Assembly: GCF_002022685.1 (NCBI RefSeq)
Contig: NZ_CP019789.1
Coordinates: 1,497,001-1,561,000 of the forward strand
Length of the DNA stretch: 64,000 bases
Origin: Bartonella schoenbuchensis R1
GTDB taxonomy: Bacteria > Pseudomonadota > Alphaproteobacteria > Rhizobiales > Rhizobiaceae
Direction of reading: 5' to 3'
The position numbers and the translations under genes are program-made. Numbering within the stretch: the first letter of the stretch is position 1; the number at the start of each line of letters is the position of its first letter. The notes under the pieces are model-generated. The model was not told where the DNA came from. It did no database searches and worked only from the letters and a program-made list of their open reading frames with translations. Below are positions 1-10,581 of this stretch, piece by piece.

Positions 1-720
1 CCTCTCAAACACACCCCAACCCTCCCCCGCTTGACTACCCTGACCACCTTTCCCCTCTCACACTAATCCCACAATAGTACCCACAGCTCAGCTCGTATGT
101 ATCATCCCTTCAAGCTCGCAACACCACACAACACTCACAGCCTACTCTCTCACAAACACCTCTCTCCTCCACACATCACTCCTCTTCCCAAGTCTGTCTG
201 CTCATCCCCACCCTTTCAAACCAAAGCCCCGGCACCATCCTCACGCCTCAGCATCTCCCCACTCACACACCCTCACGCACTCAACCTATCCCACACAGCA
301 CATCTGCCCGCTCTCAAGCACACTCCCAACCCTCCCTCACTTGACTACCACGACCACCTTTCCCCACTCATACTAATCCCACAACAGTACCCACAGCTCG
401 TATCATCCCTCCAAGCTCGCACACCATACAACACCCACAACCTCCTCGCTCTCATCCCCCCTTCCCCGACATCCACCCCTTTTCCCAAGTCTGTCTGCTC
501 ATCCCCGCCCTTTCAAACCAACGTCCCAACCATACACTCACACACCCTTCTCTCACCACCTCACGCCTCAGCATCCCCTCACTCACACCTCGCACGCACA
601 CCTCCCGCACGTACCCAACCTATCCCACACAGCACATCCTCTCCCCCGCACGCATATCCCTCTTACGCATACTTCCCCTCATGCATTTATGCATCTCTCT
701 TAAAGAGAGCCCACACTCCC
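1..720. repeat. Degenerate tandem array, period about 310 bp, C/A-rich
   Basis: About two diverged copies of one unit run head to tail. The block with CTTGACTACCCTGACCACC near position 30 recurs near 340, and TCTGTCTGCTCATCCCC near 195 recurs near 490. The plus strand is almost purely C, A and T with very little G. The long plus-strand open frame here is Pro/His/Ser/Thr low-complexity sequence with no ribosome site, so I do not call a gene. The array runs off the left edge. The same family reappears at 1905-2530. From 720 to 1064 there is AT-rich DNA with no gene that I can support. Confidence 0.85.
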
Positions 721-1064
721 TAAAGGTTCGCATATACAACCATAGGTTTATCTATAAAACCTAACAATTCAATCACAAAGGGGGGCATAGACTGTTGCAA
801 AACTTCATGAAAAAAGAATCATAAAAATTTTGTCCATGCCATCATGTCCTCTTTTTCAAGGGTTTTTTGCGTAACTTGCCTTATACTGTTAAGAATCTTT
901 AGGAAAAACAACATTTATAAAAAAATACACTTATAAATTGTATTAAGCATGGAACCAATATGATTTAAGGGCGTTAAACACTAACGAATGTTCAAATCTT
1001 TGACTCAGGTGATGGCTTTCACCATGAATCAAAAATAACACAAGAAAAAGAAGGAAGAATCATT

Positions 1065-1391
1065 ATGGCAAACAACAAAGCAGCAGATGACAGAGCAACA
1101 TCAACAGAAAAAGACCTGCACGCTCAATTGAAACAATTACGCAGTGAAATGGCAAACATAACCTCAGCACTAAGTGACCTTGGTTCAAACACATTAAGTG
1201 AAGCCAAAAACAAAGCAACAAAATTCTACGCTTCAGTAAAAGACAATGGTGAAGATATTGCATCACAAGCTAAAGATGTTTTAAGCGATTTTGAACATAA
1301 CTTAAGCAGATGTGTACGCAAAAATCCTAGCAAGAGCGTTTTGGTTGCAGCGGGCATTGGTTTTGTTCTCTCTTACTTGATCCGCCGTTAA
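1065..1391 (+). CDS. DUF883/ElaB-YqjD-like membrane-anchored protein
   Basis: A 108-residue protein. The first ~80 residues are hydrophilic, Ala/Lys/Asp/Ser-rich and helical (coiled-coil-like). A basic stretch RKNPSKS then leads into one C-terminal hydrophobic helix (about residues 88-104) ending in RR. This is the layout of the DUF883/ElaB/YqjD family, whose E. coli members are tail-anchored inner-membrane proteins that can bind ribosomes. The start has an AAGGAAG ribosome site about 8 bases upstream. The next gene begins three bases after the stop, so they form an operon like E. coli yqjD-yqjE. Family is fairly sure; cellular role is unknown. Confidence 0.75.
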   Translation: MANNKAADDRATSTEKDLHAQLKQLRSEMANITSALSDLGSNTLSEAKNKATKFYASVKDNGEDIASQAKDVLSDFEHNLSRCVRKNPSKSVLVAAGIGFVLSYLIRR

Positions 1392-1394
1392 CTC

Positions 1395-1832
1395 ATGCAA
1401 ACGTCTATTGTATCCTTACTGTACCAATTGACTGGTGGAAATCTCAAAAATACGGTCAAACAGATCCGTATCCAAGCAATTTGCTGTGGAATTATTGGAT
1501 TTTCATTATTGATGGCTCTAGTGTTTTTAAATGTCTTAAGCTTCCTTGCTTTGTGTTTAGTGATGCACCCAGTTGGTGCAGCCACAACAATGGTATTTAT
1601 TTGGTTTTTTGTTGCAGGATTAAGTGTTTTGCTAAGTCGGTTTTTCAAAGCATATCAACAACGCAATTATCAAAGACACTATGAAGAACAGCACCGTAAG
1701 TTTATGACAGAGTCAACCCTTTCCAGCATCGCAATGCTGGGTAAATACTTGCCTCTTGTTAAATTAGGGTTACCAGCCTTGGGACTTGCAGCTTACTTTT
1801 TGTGGCAAAAAGATAAAAAAGATCACTTTTAA
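1395..1832 (+). CDS. Holin-superfamily/YqjE-like membrane protein
   Basis: A 145-residue protein with two long hydrophobic segments (about residues 27-55 and 60-85), a basic Arg/Gln/His-rich stretch, then a third hydrophobic segment near 118-137 and a charged tail KDKKDH. This resembles the phage-holin-superfamily/YqjE proteins often encoded directly after DUF883 genes in proteobacteria. No lysis gene is nearby, so a phage role is unlikely. It starts three bases after the DUF883 stop and is followed by a strong terminator, so the two genes form a closed unit. Function is unknown; a shared role at the inner membrane is inferred from the pairing. Confidence 0.65.
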   Translation: MQTSIVSLLYQLTGGNLKNTVKQIRIQAICCGIIGFSLLMALVFLNVLSFLALCLVMHPVGAATTMVFIWFFVAGLSVLLSRFFKAYQQRNYQRHYEEQHRKFMTESTLSSIAMLGKYLPLVKLGLPALGLAAYFLWQKDKKDHF

Positions 1833-1861
1833 AACATATAGCTATTGTGATTCACCCCCCC

Positions 1862-1900
1862 AAAGGCACATTCTTCTATACCCAGAGAATGTGCCTTTTT
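1862..1900 (+). terminator. Rho-independent terminator after the DUF883/holin pair
   Basis: AAAGGCACATTCT pairs with AGAATGTGCCTTT across an 11-base loop and runs directly into a T tract. It lies 30 bases after the stop of the second gene and ends the two-gene operon. Confidence 0.85.
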
Positions 1901-1904
1901 CCTC

Positions 1905-2530
1905 TGCAAAAAGCACACCCCCCACAAGAGCACATCTGCCCCCTCTCAAAGCATACCCCCACCCCCCTCATGCTTGACCTACCCTGACCACCTCTCCCCA
2001 CGCACACTGACCCCACAAGAAAACCCACAGCTTACTTGCATCATTCTTCAAACGCACTCAACCTCATCCCCCTCTAACCAAGCACACACCACAATAACAC
2101 CTAAGCCTCTCTCCCAAATACCCCTTCCACACATCCTCTTCCTTCCAAGTCTGCCCTGCCTCATCCCCGCACTCTCAAACCAAAGCCCTGGCATCCCCTC
2201 ATGCCTCAACATCCCCCCACATCGTTGCACCCAATCTACCCCCCCACAAGAGAGCACATCTGCCCCCTCTCAAAGCATACCCCCACCCCCTTCACGCTTG
2301 ACTACCCTGACCACCTTTCCCCACGCACACTGACCCAACAACAATACCCACAGCTTACTTGCATCATTCTTCAAACGCACTCAACCTCATCCCCCTCTAA
2401 CCAAGCACACACCACAATAACACCTAAGCCTCTCTCCCAAATACCCCTCTCCCACACACCCATCTTCTTCCCAGCACATTCGCCTTGTGTAAAAAGCACA
2501 CACACCTTTAAACCAAACTTGCTCATGAAA
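1905..2530. repeat. Tandem array, period about 324 bp, same family as 1-720
   Basis: CACATCTGCCCCCTCTCAAA occurs at 1931 and again at 2255, followed in both copies by nearly identical sequence through CACCACAATAACACCTAAGC. A related CACATCTGCCCGCTCTCAAG lies at 299 in the left array, so both blocks are one family flanking the DUF883/holin pair. Plus-strand open frames here are low-complexity and are not called. From 2530 to 2765 there is no gene that I can support. Confidence 0.85.
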
Positions 2531-2765
2531 TATTGAGAAAACCTCAGCACACAAAAGATACGAATAAAATACCCCCCATTATCGTCAGAATAATAAACGG
2601 AATGAGATTGATTTAATTCAGCTTACAGCCGCGATTTGTTTCCACCAGCCTTTAAGGGAAAGAGTAATCCTTAACCACCCACCCCTGCAAGATAAGGCGC
2701 TTTAGACCTCTCTTAAAACACCCCCTCCCCCAGAAAGGGCATTCTACATCCACCCTTGGAGCACT

Positions 2766-4115
2766 CTAAACACGATCATTGCGCACAATAACGTCTGCAA
2801 TATCTGCCGCAATAGTTTCAATGGCTTTAGTATCATCACCTTCAACCATCACACGGATCAACGGCTCAGTTCCAGAAGCACGAATAACCAACCGTGTTTC
2901 TTTTCCCAGCCCTTCTGTCACTTGATCAATCGCAGCTTTGACCGGAGATTTATTCAACACATTTTTGTCTTTAATTGTTATATTTTTCAAAATTTGGGGC
3001 ACAGGCTCAAAACGCTTACACAGCTCGCTCATCGAAAGTTGGCTTTCTTTCATGCACGCTAAAATCTGCAAAGCAACAACTAACCCATCACCCGTTGTCC
3101 CAAAATCACTCAAGACAATGTGCCCACAATTTTCCCCACCAACATTATAACCCTTCTCACGCATCGCTTCGACAACATAGCGATCCCCAACCTTAGTACG
3201 CACCAAATCTAATCCTTTAGCGTTTAAAAAACGCTCCAACCCAAGATTTGCCATAATGGTTGTCACAACACCATTGCGCTGCAGCCGCTCAGTTTTGTGC
3301 CAATGCTCAGCAAGCACCGCAATCAATTGATCACCATCTACGGTTTGGGCTTTTTCATCAACCATTAAAACACGATCACCATCCCCATCAAGAGCAATCC
3401 CCACATCGGCACGCACCTCATGAACTTTCTCTTTTAAAGAAGTCAGATCAGTGGATCCACATTCTTGATTAATATTAAAACCATTAGGCTCATTATTGAT
3501 CGCAATAACCTCTGCACCCAATTCCCATAAAGCAAGCGGTGCAGCCTTATATGCAGCACCATTGGCACAATCAACCACAATGCGCAAAGAATCCAAACGC
3601 ACATCACGTGGCAGCGTGCGTTTTGCATATTCAATATAACGGTAAATATCCCCTTCAACCCGTTTTGCACGCCCAATTTCTGCACAATTTGCTAAAGAAT
3701 GTGAAAGATCTTTCTCAAGTAATTGTTCAATTTTTGCTTCAATTTTATCTGAAAGCTTAAAACCATCAGGGCCAAAAAGCTTAATTCCATTGTCGTAATA
3801 AGGGTTATGAGAAGCAGAAATCATCACTCCAATATCTGCCCGCAGAGAACGGCAAAGCATGGCAACAGCAGGGGTTGGCACAGGCCCAAGCAAAAAAGCT
3901 TCCATTCCAGCAGCAGTAAATCCTGAAACCAAAGCATTTTCGAGCATATAACCAGACAATCGAGTATCTTTACCAATCACCACACGGCACGGCTGCCCTT
4001 GTGAACGAAACAAAACACCCACAGCCATCCCCACTTTCATGGCAAAATCTGGTGTCATAGGAAAACAATTGGCTTTCCCCCGAATACCATCTGTTCCGAA
4101 ATATTTTTGCGCCAT
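2766..4115 (-). CDS. glmM: Phosphoglucosamine mutase GlmM
   Basis: GlmM interconverts glucosamine-6-phosphate and glucosamine-1-phosphate on the way to UDP-GlcNAc for peptidoglycan and lipid A. The 449-residue protein is full length. It starts with [13 protein letters not shown], has the phosphoserine loop [14 protein letters not shown] near residue 100, the metal loop DGDGDRV near 243, the sugar-binding GGENCGH near 325 and the phosphate-binding [12 protein letters not shown] near the C terminus. It is the last gene of the minus-strand pal-cpoB-tilS-ftsH-glmM series, separated from ftsH by an 880-base repeat-filled gap, so it may need its own promoter. Confidence 0.97.
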   Translation of the reverse strand: MAQKYFGTDGIRGKANCFPMTPDFAMKVGMAVGVLFRSQGQPCRVVIGKDTRLSGYMLENALVSGFTAAGMEAFLLGPVPTPAVAMLCRSLRADIGVMISASHNPYYDNGIKLFGPDGFKLSDKIEAKIEQLLEKDLSHSLANCAEIGRAKRVEGDIYRYIEYAKRTLPRDVRLDSLRIVVDCANGAAYKAAPLALWELGAEVIAINNEPNGFNINQECGSTDLTSLKEKVHEVRADVGIALDGDGDRVLMVDEKAQTVDGDQLIAVLAEHWHKTERLQRNGVVTTIMANLGLERFLNAKGLDLVRTKVGDRYVVEAMREKGYNVGGENCGHIVLSDFGTTGDGLVVALQILACMKESQLSMSELCKRFEPVPQILKNITIKDKNVLNKSPVKAAIDQVTEGLGKETRLVIRASGTEPLIRVMVEGDDTKAIETIAADIADVIVRNDRV

Positions 4116-4140
4116 CTTTTTTCCCTTTCCACCCAGAAGA

Positions 4141-4690
4141 CCCTTCGGGTCATCAACCTTTCAAATTAATTACCAACCACTCTACCACAACCCCTTCGGG
4201 GATCATCAATCCCCCCCTCAAGCTATCACCCCTTTAAATCACAAACCACTCAGCTTACCAAAACGCCCCCACCAATCTGCCAAGTTTCCAACCGCTCCTC
4301 ATAAACCTCGTTCTTTAAACCCCTTCAGCTCATCAACCTTTCAAATTAATTACCAACCACTCTACCACAACCCCTTTGGGGATCATCGCCCCCCTCAAGC
4401 TATCACCCCTTTAAACCACAAACCACTCAGCTCACCAAAATGCCCCCACCAATCTGCAAAGTTGCCAACCGCTCCTCATAAACCTCGTTCTTTAAACCCC
4501 TTCAGCTCATCAACCTTCCAAATTAATTACTAACCACTCTACCACAACCCCTTCGGGGATCATCAATCCCCCCCTCAAGCTATCATCTCTTTAAACCACA
4601 AACCACTCAGCTCACCAAAATGCCCCCACCAATCTGCAAAGTTGCCAACCGCTCCTCACAAACCTTGCTCTTCAAGCCCACTCCTAGAAC
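4141..4690. repeat. Tandem array of about three 178-180 bp units between ftsH and glmM
   Basis: CATCAACCTTYCAAATTAAT occurs at 4151, 4331 and 4508, giving periods of 180 and 177. Each unit also has CTACCACAACCCCTTYGGGG and CTCAAGCTATCA. The third copy decays after about 4680. The array starts immediately upstream of glmM; a plus-strand open frame through it encodes only the repeat. From 4690 to 4993 no gene is seen. Confidence 0.9.
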
Positions 4691-4993
4691 CCTCCTCACA
4701 AAGCCCCCAATCTTTTAAAAAAAGACCAGCCTCTCGCACGAATCTATTGAGATAAACAACCTTTACCCACGCACAAAAATCCTGTTCCCAATAGATAACT
4801 TACTAAAGCAACACCTTAACACTCTTCCATCTTTTCAAAACGTGTCTGCATGCACAAGAAAGCCCACACACCCAGCCAAAGACCTCTCACTTATTGTTAA
4901 AATCTTCGACTTAAAGTCAGCAAAACCTCCTGCTTACTGCTTTACTCAAATCTTAAAGGGAAGTTTTTTGCATTGAGTACTATTTACCTATTT

Positions 4994-7048
4994 CTAAGCA
5001 TCTGGATTGCTCGCAGAATCACTTTTTGCTTTCACCTTCTTGTTATCACTTGCCTTTAGCGTATTTTTAGAAGCACTTTTAGAACTACGCACCTTTTTCT
5101 CGGCAACATCCGTTTTCTTCTCAGTAACATCCGTTTTCTTTTCCGCAGCAGAAGATTTGAGCTTTTCTTTTCCACCCTTACCACCTGTTTTAGGCACAGA
5201 TGAAGTACGTGAAGGCACATGATCATTACCCTGTGTGCGTGAAGGTGGTTTACCCGCAATCACTTCGTTAATTTCTGCACCAGTTAATGTTTCATATTCT
5301 AACAAACCTTGTGCCAACGCAAACCACTGTTTCTTTTTTGTTGTAAGAATTTTTGTTGCACTTTTATAAGCATCATCAATAAGTCTGCGCACTTCCGCAT
5401 CAATCATGCGTGCCGTTTCTTCAGAGACATTTTGCGTTCTTGCAACCGAATGACCTAAAAAAACTTCATCCTGATTATCGCCATAAGCAACATTGCCAAG
5501 CATATCAGAAAATCCCCACCTTGTGATCATAGCACGTGCCAATTTTGTAGCCTGTTCAATATCAGAAGCCGCACCAGATGTGATATTTTCCTTTCCAAAT
5601 TTTAATTCTTCAGCCACTCTTCCACCCATCATAATCGCCAAGCGTGAAATCATCCACCGATAGCTCATGGAATAACGATCGCCTTCAGGCAATTGCATGA
5701 CCATCCCCAAAGCTCTTCCTCTTGGCACAATTGTTGCTTTGTGAACAGGGTCAGCAACAGGCACATTTAAAGCCACAATAGCATGCCCCGCTTCATGATA
5801 AGCAGTCAGCTCTTTTTCCTCTTGTGTCATAGCGGTTGAACGGCGTTCAGCCCCCATCATGACTTTATCTTTCGCGTCTTCAAACTCTTGCATTGTCACC
5901 ACTCTTTTGTTGCGGCTTGCAGCCATTAAAGCAGCTTCATTAACAAGGTTCATCAAATCAGCACCGGAAAACCCTGGTGTTCCTCTTGCCAAGACTTTCA
6001 AATCAACATTGGGCGCTAAAGGCACATTGCGCACATGAACTTTCAAGATCTCCTCACGCCCAGCAACATCAGGGTTTGGCACAACAACTTGTCGATCAAA
6101 ACGCCCTGGTCTTAACAAAGCAGGGTCAAGCACATCTGGCCGGTTTGTTGCAGCAATTAAAATAATGCTTTCATTAGGTTCAAACCCATCCATTTCAACA
6201 AGCAACTGGTTTAATGTCTGTTCACGCTCGTCGTTTCCACCGCCAAGTCCTGCACCACGGTGGCGCCCAACCGCATCAATTTCATCAATAAAGATAATGC
6301 AAGGAGCATTTTTTTTAGCTTGTTCAAACATATCACGAACACGGCTTGCCCCAACACCCACAAACATTTCCACAAAATCTGACCCTGAAATGGTAAAAAA
6401 TGGAACATTAGCTTCCCCAGCAACAGAGCGTGCAAGCAAGGTTTTCCCGGTTCCTGGTGGCCCAACAAGTAAAACCCCACGGGGAATACGCCCCCCTAAA
6501 CGCTGAAATTTTTGTGGATCACGTAGAAAATCAACAATTTCTTGTAAATCCTGCTTTGCTTCTTCAACACCAGCAACATCTTGAAAGGTGACCCGTCCAT
6601 GCGCCTCGCTTAGCAATTTTGCTTTTGATTTCCCAAACCCCATTGCACCACGTGATCCATTTTGCATTTGTCGCATAAAAAAGATCCACGCCCCAACGAT
6701 AATAATAACAGGAAGAAGAGAGAACAATAAATTGAGAAAGATACTATTCCCAGAACTTTCAGGCACAGCCTTCACATTAACCTTTTTATCTTCCAACTTT
6801 TGTACCAAAGAGGGATCTCTTGGTGCATAAGTTGAAATGATTCGACGATCAGCCGTATGTCCTGTTAACTTTTGACCTTGGATAGTCACAGTTGTAAACT
6901 CGTTATTCTCGACCTTCTTTAAAAAATCAGAATAGGAAAGCTCACTATTCCCAGTCCGCTGGGTGCTTCCATTAAAGAAAGAAAATAACGCAATGAGTAC
7001 TAAGGCGATGAGCCCCCAAATCATGAGGGAGCGGTAATTGGAATTCAT
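4994..7048 (-). CDS. ftsH: ATP-dependent zinc metalloprotease FtsH
   Basis: FtsH is the membrane AAA+ protease that degrades unassembled membrane proteins and short-lived regulators. The 684-residue protein has two membrane helices (about residues 8-25 and 107-126) around a periplasmic domain, then the AAA domain with Walker A GPPGTGKT, Walker B IIFIDEID, and the region [17 protein letters not shown]. The zinc site is HEAGH, in [11 protein letters not shown], near residue 417. The last ~75 residues are Lys/Ser/Thr-rich with repeated [14 protein letters not shown], a short internal duplication. It lies downstream of tilS as in related genomes. All key motifs are intact. Confidence 0.98.
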   Translation of the reverse strand: MNSNYRSLMIWGLIALVLIALFSFFNGSTQRTGNSELSYSDFLKKVENNEFTTVTIQGQKLTGHTADRRIISTYAPRDPSLVQKLEDKKVNVKAVPESSGNSIFLNLLFSLLPVIIIVGAWIFFMRQMQNGSRGAMGFGKSKAKLLSEAHGRVTFQDVAGVEEAKQDLQEIVDFLRDPQKFQRLGGRIPRGVLLVGPPGTGKTLLARSVAGEANVPFFTISGSDFVEMFVGVGASRVRDMFEQAKKNAPCIIFIDEIDAVGRHRGAGLGGGNDEREQTLNQLLVEMDGFEPNESIILIAATNRPDVLDPALLRPGRFDRQVVVPNPDVAGREEILKVHVRNVPLAPNVDLKVLARGTPGFSGADLMNLVNEAALMAASRNKRVVTMQEFEDAKDKVMMGAERRSTAMTQEEKELTAYHEAGHAIVALNVPVADPVHKATIVPRGRALGMVMQLPEGDRYSMSYRWMISRLAIMMGGRVAEELKFGKENITSGAASDIEQATKLARAMITRWGFSDMLGNVAYGDNQDEVFLGHSVARTQNVSEETARMIDAEVRRLIDDAYKSATKILTTKKKQWFALAQGLLEYETLTGAEINEVIAGKPPSRTQGNDHVPSRTSSVPKTGGKGGKEKLKSSAAEKKTDVTEKKTDVAEKKVRSSKSASKNTLKASDNKKVKAKSDSASNPDA

Positions 7049-7185
7049 ATTCAGTCCATTTATCAGATATAAATTTTTATAGAATTATGAGTAACATATA
7101 ATCTTGTCCACGCCTTGCCAAGACATGAATGAGATGTTTATCATTTTTTAAAACGATTTTTCTGCATCTTTTTCACATAATGTTT

Positions 7186-8925
7186 TCATGTAATATTAAA
7201 AAAAGGTTCTACAACATTAATAAGAGCGGCATCTTCGCGCAACGATAGCCAATTAAAGGGTGCAAGAATGCGCTGCACAGTCACTTTATGGCAACAAGAA
7301 AGGTGAGAAAGCTCTGGAATATCAATACCTTTAGCCCCTAAAACCAATGGAAGAGATTGCAACGAAGGAAAATGAGGTCGTTTACGATCAACCATAGCTT
7401 CAAAATCAACCATATCCCCAATCACCTCACCCTCCCCAATTATATGAGTATTGGAAAAATATTTTCCATACCTAAAAAACTGTTTTAAATGAACAAGATC
7501 AGCTGCACGCACTTTAAGGGCATCTCTCTCATGATTGGTGATCTGATAGCGCCCATCCCATAAAAAGGTTTGCCCAGGAAGGATGATTGCCTCTTGAATA
7601 TTTCGAGCTTCACGCCAAAAAGCAATCCCCTTTTGACCATATTCGATAAGAGACCCAGCCAAAGTAAAGCGCTTTTTTTCTAAAGAATGAAGACACAATT
7701 TTTGATTAAGAGCACTCAATTTTTGAGATGCAAGCAAATAAGGGCTACCCCCCATCAATACAGCAAATAACCCCACAACAAATGGAAAACCAGGATGACG
7801 GCATAAAAAAGGCTCAGGCCTTTTAATAAAACATCGCCCATACTCAACAACAATATCCAAGGCTAGAATCAAATCAGCAATCATCTGCGCGTATTGACGC
7901 CGTTTTAATGCAGCTTCATTGACTTTTTGCGCAACCTCGGAAAAGTCTTTAAAATGAATAGAATGACGCACACGTACGCGTTCAAAACGCAAATCATCAT
8001 TCGTGGGATCATCAATCCACTCTATTCCTCGCAAACGCAAATAAGCGCGCAAACTATCGCGTTTAATGCCAAGTAATGGGCGAATCAAACGCACTTTTCG
8101 GCGCAACAATGCCTCACGCGCAATACAAGACAAACCACGTTCAATCAATTCACCATTGTCTTTCAAGACACTAGCGCCTTTTAATGGGCCTGTCACACCC
8201 ATTTCCTCCCATGTATTATTATAATCACCCCGCCCCCCTTTTGTGAAACACCCACAGCCTCAACACCACACTGCGCACCAGCAGCCTCATCACCCTGTTC
8301 TACACCACCACCCCCCTCACCTTTTGATCTTAAAGTAAAAACCTCATCACCCCGCCCCCCCTTTTGTGAAACACCCACAGCCTCAACACCACACTGCGCA
8401 CCAGCAGCCTCATCACCCTGCTCTACACCAACCCCCCCTCACCTTTTGATCTTAAAGCAAAAACCTCATCACCCCGCCCCCCCTTTTGTGAAACCGCTTT
8501 ATCCTTTAAGACACGTTGGCAGCGCATGTAATAGGTTTCAACCTGATCATTGAGAGTGTGCCCTGTCATAATAAGCGTTGCACCCTGCTTTTCAGCTTCT
8601 TGGAACAATAAATCATACCGTGCAACACGTGCTTTTTGAGAAATATCTGTCTTTGGCTTCGTGCCTTCCCACCGCACAATGACATGCTTAATCTGATAAG
8701 CGCGACAAATCTCTGCCACCTTCTGAGCTTCACACGCTGATTCCTCACGCAATTGATGATCAACCGTAACAACAATAATCTCAGGGGGAGAAAGCAGTGT
8801 CTTAAAATAATCTTTAAGCAAAAACAACAAAGCCAGCGAATCACCCCCCCAGAAGCTGCCACAATCAGCTTCTGACAATGGGTAAAATCTGACTTCTTAA
8901 AAATTTTTGCTAATTGAATGAGCAC
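7186..8925 (-). pseudogene. tilS: tRNA(Ile)-lysidine synthase TilS, frameshifted and repeat-invaded
   Basis: TilS makes lysidine at the wobble base of the AUA-reading tRNA-Ile and is normally essential. A GTG start at 8925 overlaps the cpoB stop. The frame breaks inside the PP-loop: AASGG continues as GDSLALLFLLKDYF only in another frame, where a run of seven Gs (about 8846-8852) needs eight. A block of tandem repeats (8231-8500) follows and moves the frame again. The remainder, with LIRPLLGIKRDSLRAYLRL and the C-terminal domain, is open from about 8240 to 7186. As given it cannot make a normal protein without frameshifting. It may be a sequence error, a slippage-prone allele or a pseudogene. 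Confidence 0.85.
8231..8500 (-). repeat. About 122-bp tandem repeat inside tilS
   Basis: The C-tract block that begins CGCCCCCC and runs into TTTTGTGAAAC recurs at 8231, 8353 and 8475, a period of 122. Two full units and part of a third are present. On the coding strand a unit reads VSQKGGRGDEVFALRSKGEG, then a Gln/Ala/Gly-rich stretch. The units differ in length of C/G tracts (six versus seven), which suggests an ancestral 123-bp, 41-codon, in-frame unit that lost a base in each copy. It sits between QRVLKDK and the conserved RGLSCIAREALL region. Confidence 0.9.
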
Positions 8926-10481
8926 TGAGAACGACTCTGTTCTTGTTTAAGACGTTTACAAAAAACGCACTCTAACGTTTGGTAGTGTTTTGGAATGTCA
9001 GCAAAAACATCACAAGCTGCTTTATTTTGACCAAGAGCAGAAACACTCATCGCTAATTTTAGCAAAATTTCAGAACCATATAAGGTGTTTTTATACGTAT
9101 ACCATACATACAAATAAACCTGCGCGGCTTCATGATAGCGTTCTTGCCCAAGCAAAGATTCTGCTAACCAAAAAACAGCATCGCCAACTAAAGGGTCTTG
9201 TTTATAACGCTTGTGAAAAGCACAAAAAGCTTTTTCAGCTTCAGCATAATTGGCAGAAAGAATAAAATGATAGCCCTCTCTATACAGTTTCTTAGGCAAT
9301 AAGCGTTGATCTTCATCCCCGTCTACCTGTTTGGCAGCACCACCCTTTTCACGCTCTTGCTCCCCACGCTGTAAATGCTCACCATGCCCTGCTTTTATGC
9401 CATTTTTACGCTCATCATCCATACCATCAACAGCACCACTCTTACCCCCTTTTCCACTGTACTTGTTTTTCCTCCCTTGCTCTTTACTGTAACTGTACTT
9501 GCCAGCTGGAACCGCTTTCTCTTGACTTTCACCTTGGCTTCCACCTTGCCCCTTAATCACCTGAGCTGTCTCTTTTAAAGCTGTCTCCTTTAAATAAGGG
9601 TTATTCGAAGGGCAATAATAACGAAAAGAGCCCTCTTGATTAAAAAGATCAAGCAAATGTTGCCGAAACAAACGCTCTTCCCTCTCCCCTCGTTTATCGC
9701 GCTCTAGCACCCCCTGTATCGCACGCAAAAGAAGATCCAAATCTTTGTCTTTCAGAAGAGTATCCTGACGATCCGCAGCCACCTTTTGCACCGCATCTAC
9801 ACTGTAAACAAAAAGTGGGTCCATGCTCGGGGGAAGAGATGGACCCACGCTTTGGGCAACCAATGTGCCCAAACTCTGGTCAGAAGATGGACCCCTGCTC
9901 GGGGGAGAGGCGGGTCCATACTATGGGCGGACGATGTACCCAGACTCTGACCAGAAGACGGGTCCATACTCGGGGGAAGAGATGGACCCATGCTTTGGGC
10001 AACCAATGTGCCCAAACTCTGGTCAGAAGATGGACCCCTGCTCGGGGGAGAGGCGGGTCCATACTGTGGGCGGACGATATGCCCAGACTCTGACCAGAAG
10101 ACGGGTCCATACTCGGGGGAAGAGATGGACCCATGCCTTGGGCACTCAATGTGCCCAAACTGAGATCAGAAAATGGATCCATACTCGAAGGGGGGGAGAT
10201 GGACCCACACTTTGGGCACCCAATGTACCCAAACTCTGATCAAAAGCCAAATCCATACTCTGGGGGAGAGATGGATCCATGCTGTGGGCAACCAATGCGC
10301 CCAAACTGTGACCATAATATGAATTTAAACCGTGATCAGAAAATTGAATAGCATTTTGAGGTGTACTTTGAACAGGCCAAAAGAAACAAACCACCACAAT
10401 TAATGTAAAAACGCAAGCATGCCAGAATGATAATTGATACAAAAAACCAGCTTTCCAGCTCTTTTTGCGCCCAGCATGCAA
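8910..10481 (-). pseudogene. cpoB: Tol-Pal system protein CpoB (YbgF), signal peptide to TPR, frame interrupted
   Basis: CpoB is a periplasmic TPR protein that couples Tol-Pal to peptidoglycan synthesis. A signal-peptide start lies at 10481 (hydrophobic VFTLIVVVCFFWP). The mature part, with a coiled coil (VDAVQKVAADRQD), a charged low-complexity linker and C-terminal TPRs (NYAEAEKAFCAFHKRY), is open from 9872 to 8910. These two ends are in the same frame, 609 bases apart. Between them a repeat tract passes through all three frames, with breaks near 10190, near 10046 and near 9903. Translation from 10481 would stop at 10146; an internal start near 9872 would lack the signal peptide. It lies between pal and tilS as expected. 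Confidence 0.8.
9817..10330 (-). repeat. 143-bp tandem repeat (72 + 71 bp subunits) inside cpoB
   Basis: GGGTCCATRCTCGGGGGAAG occurs at 9817, 9960 and 10103, a period of exactly 143. Each unit is two related subunits of 72 and 71 bases, encoding variants of a 24-residue unit such as MDPSLPPSMDPSSGQSLGTL. The 71-base subunit lacks one base in its G tract. More diverged copies continue to about 10330, including a seven-G tract at 10190-10196. Because 143 is not a multiple of three, each unit moves the frame. Confidence 0.92.
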
Positions 10482-10581
10482 AATTTTTTTCCCCTAAATA
10501 ATTGTTAATGATCTCAATAGACCATTGATTTCACTTCTTTGACCACCATTGACCTACGGTTTTAATCCACCGCTTATAGAT

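Noticed and set aside
97-723. 208-codon plus-strand open frame
   Set aside because: Pro/Ser/His/Thr low-complexity sequence encoded by a tandem repeat, no ribosome site, no family; G-poor DNA lacks stops by chance.
1395-1832. Phage holin as evidence of a prophage
   Set aside because: No endolysin, capsid, integrase or other phage gene is near; the DUF883 pairing explains it better.
1974-2536. Two plus-strand open frames of 111-119 codons
   Set aside because: Translations of the same repeat, nearly identical to each other over the repeated part; no start signal.
9815-10351. Plus-strand open frames with Gly/Pro/Cys repeats opposite cpoB
   Set aside because: They are the antisense of the 143-bp cpoB repeat; the minus strand has the signal peptide and conserved CpoB parts.
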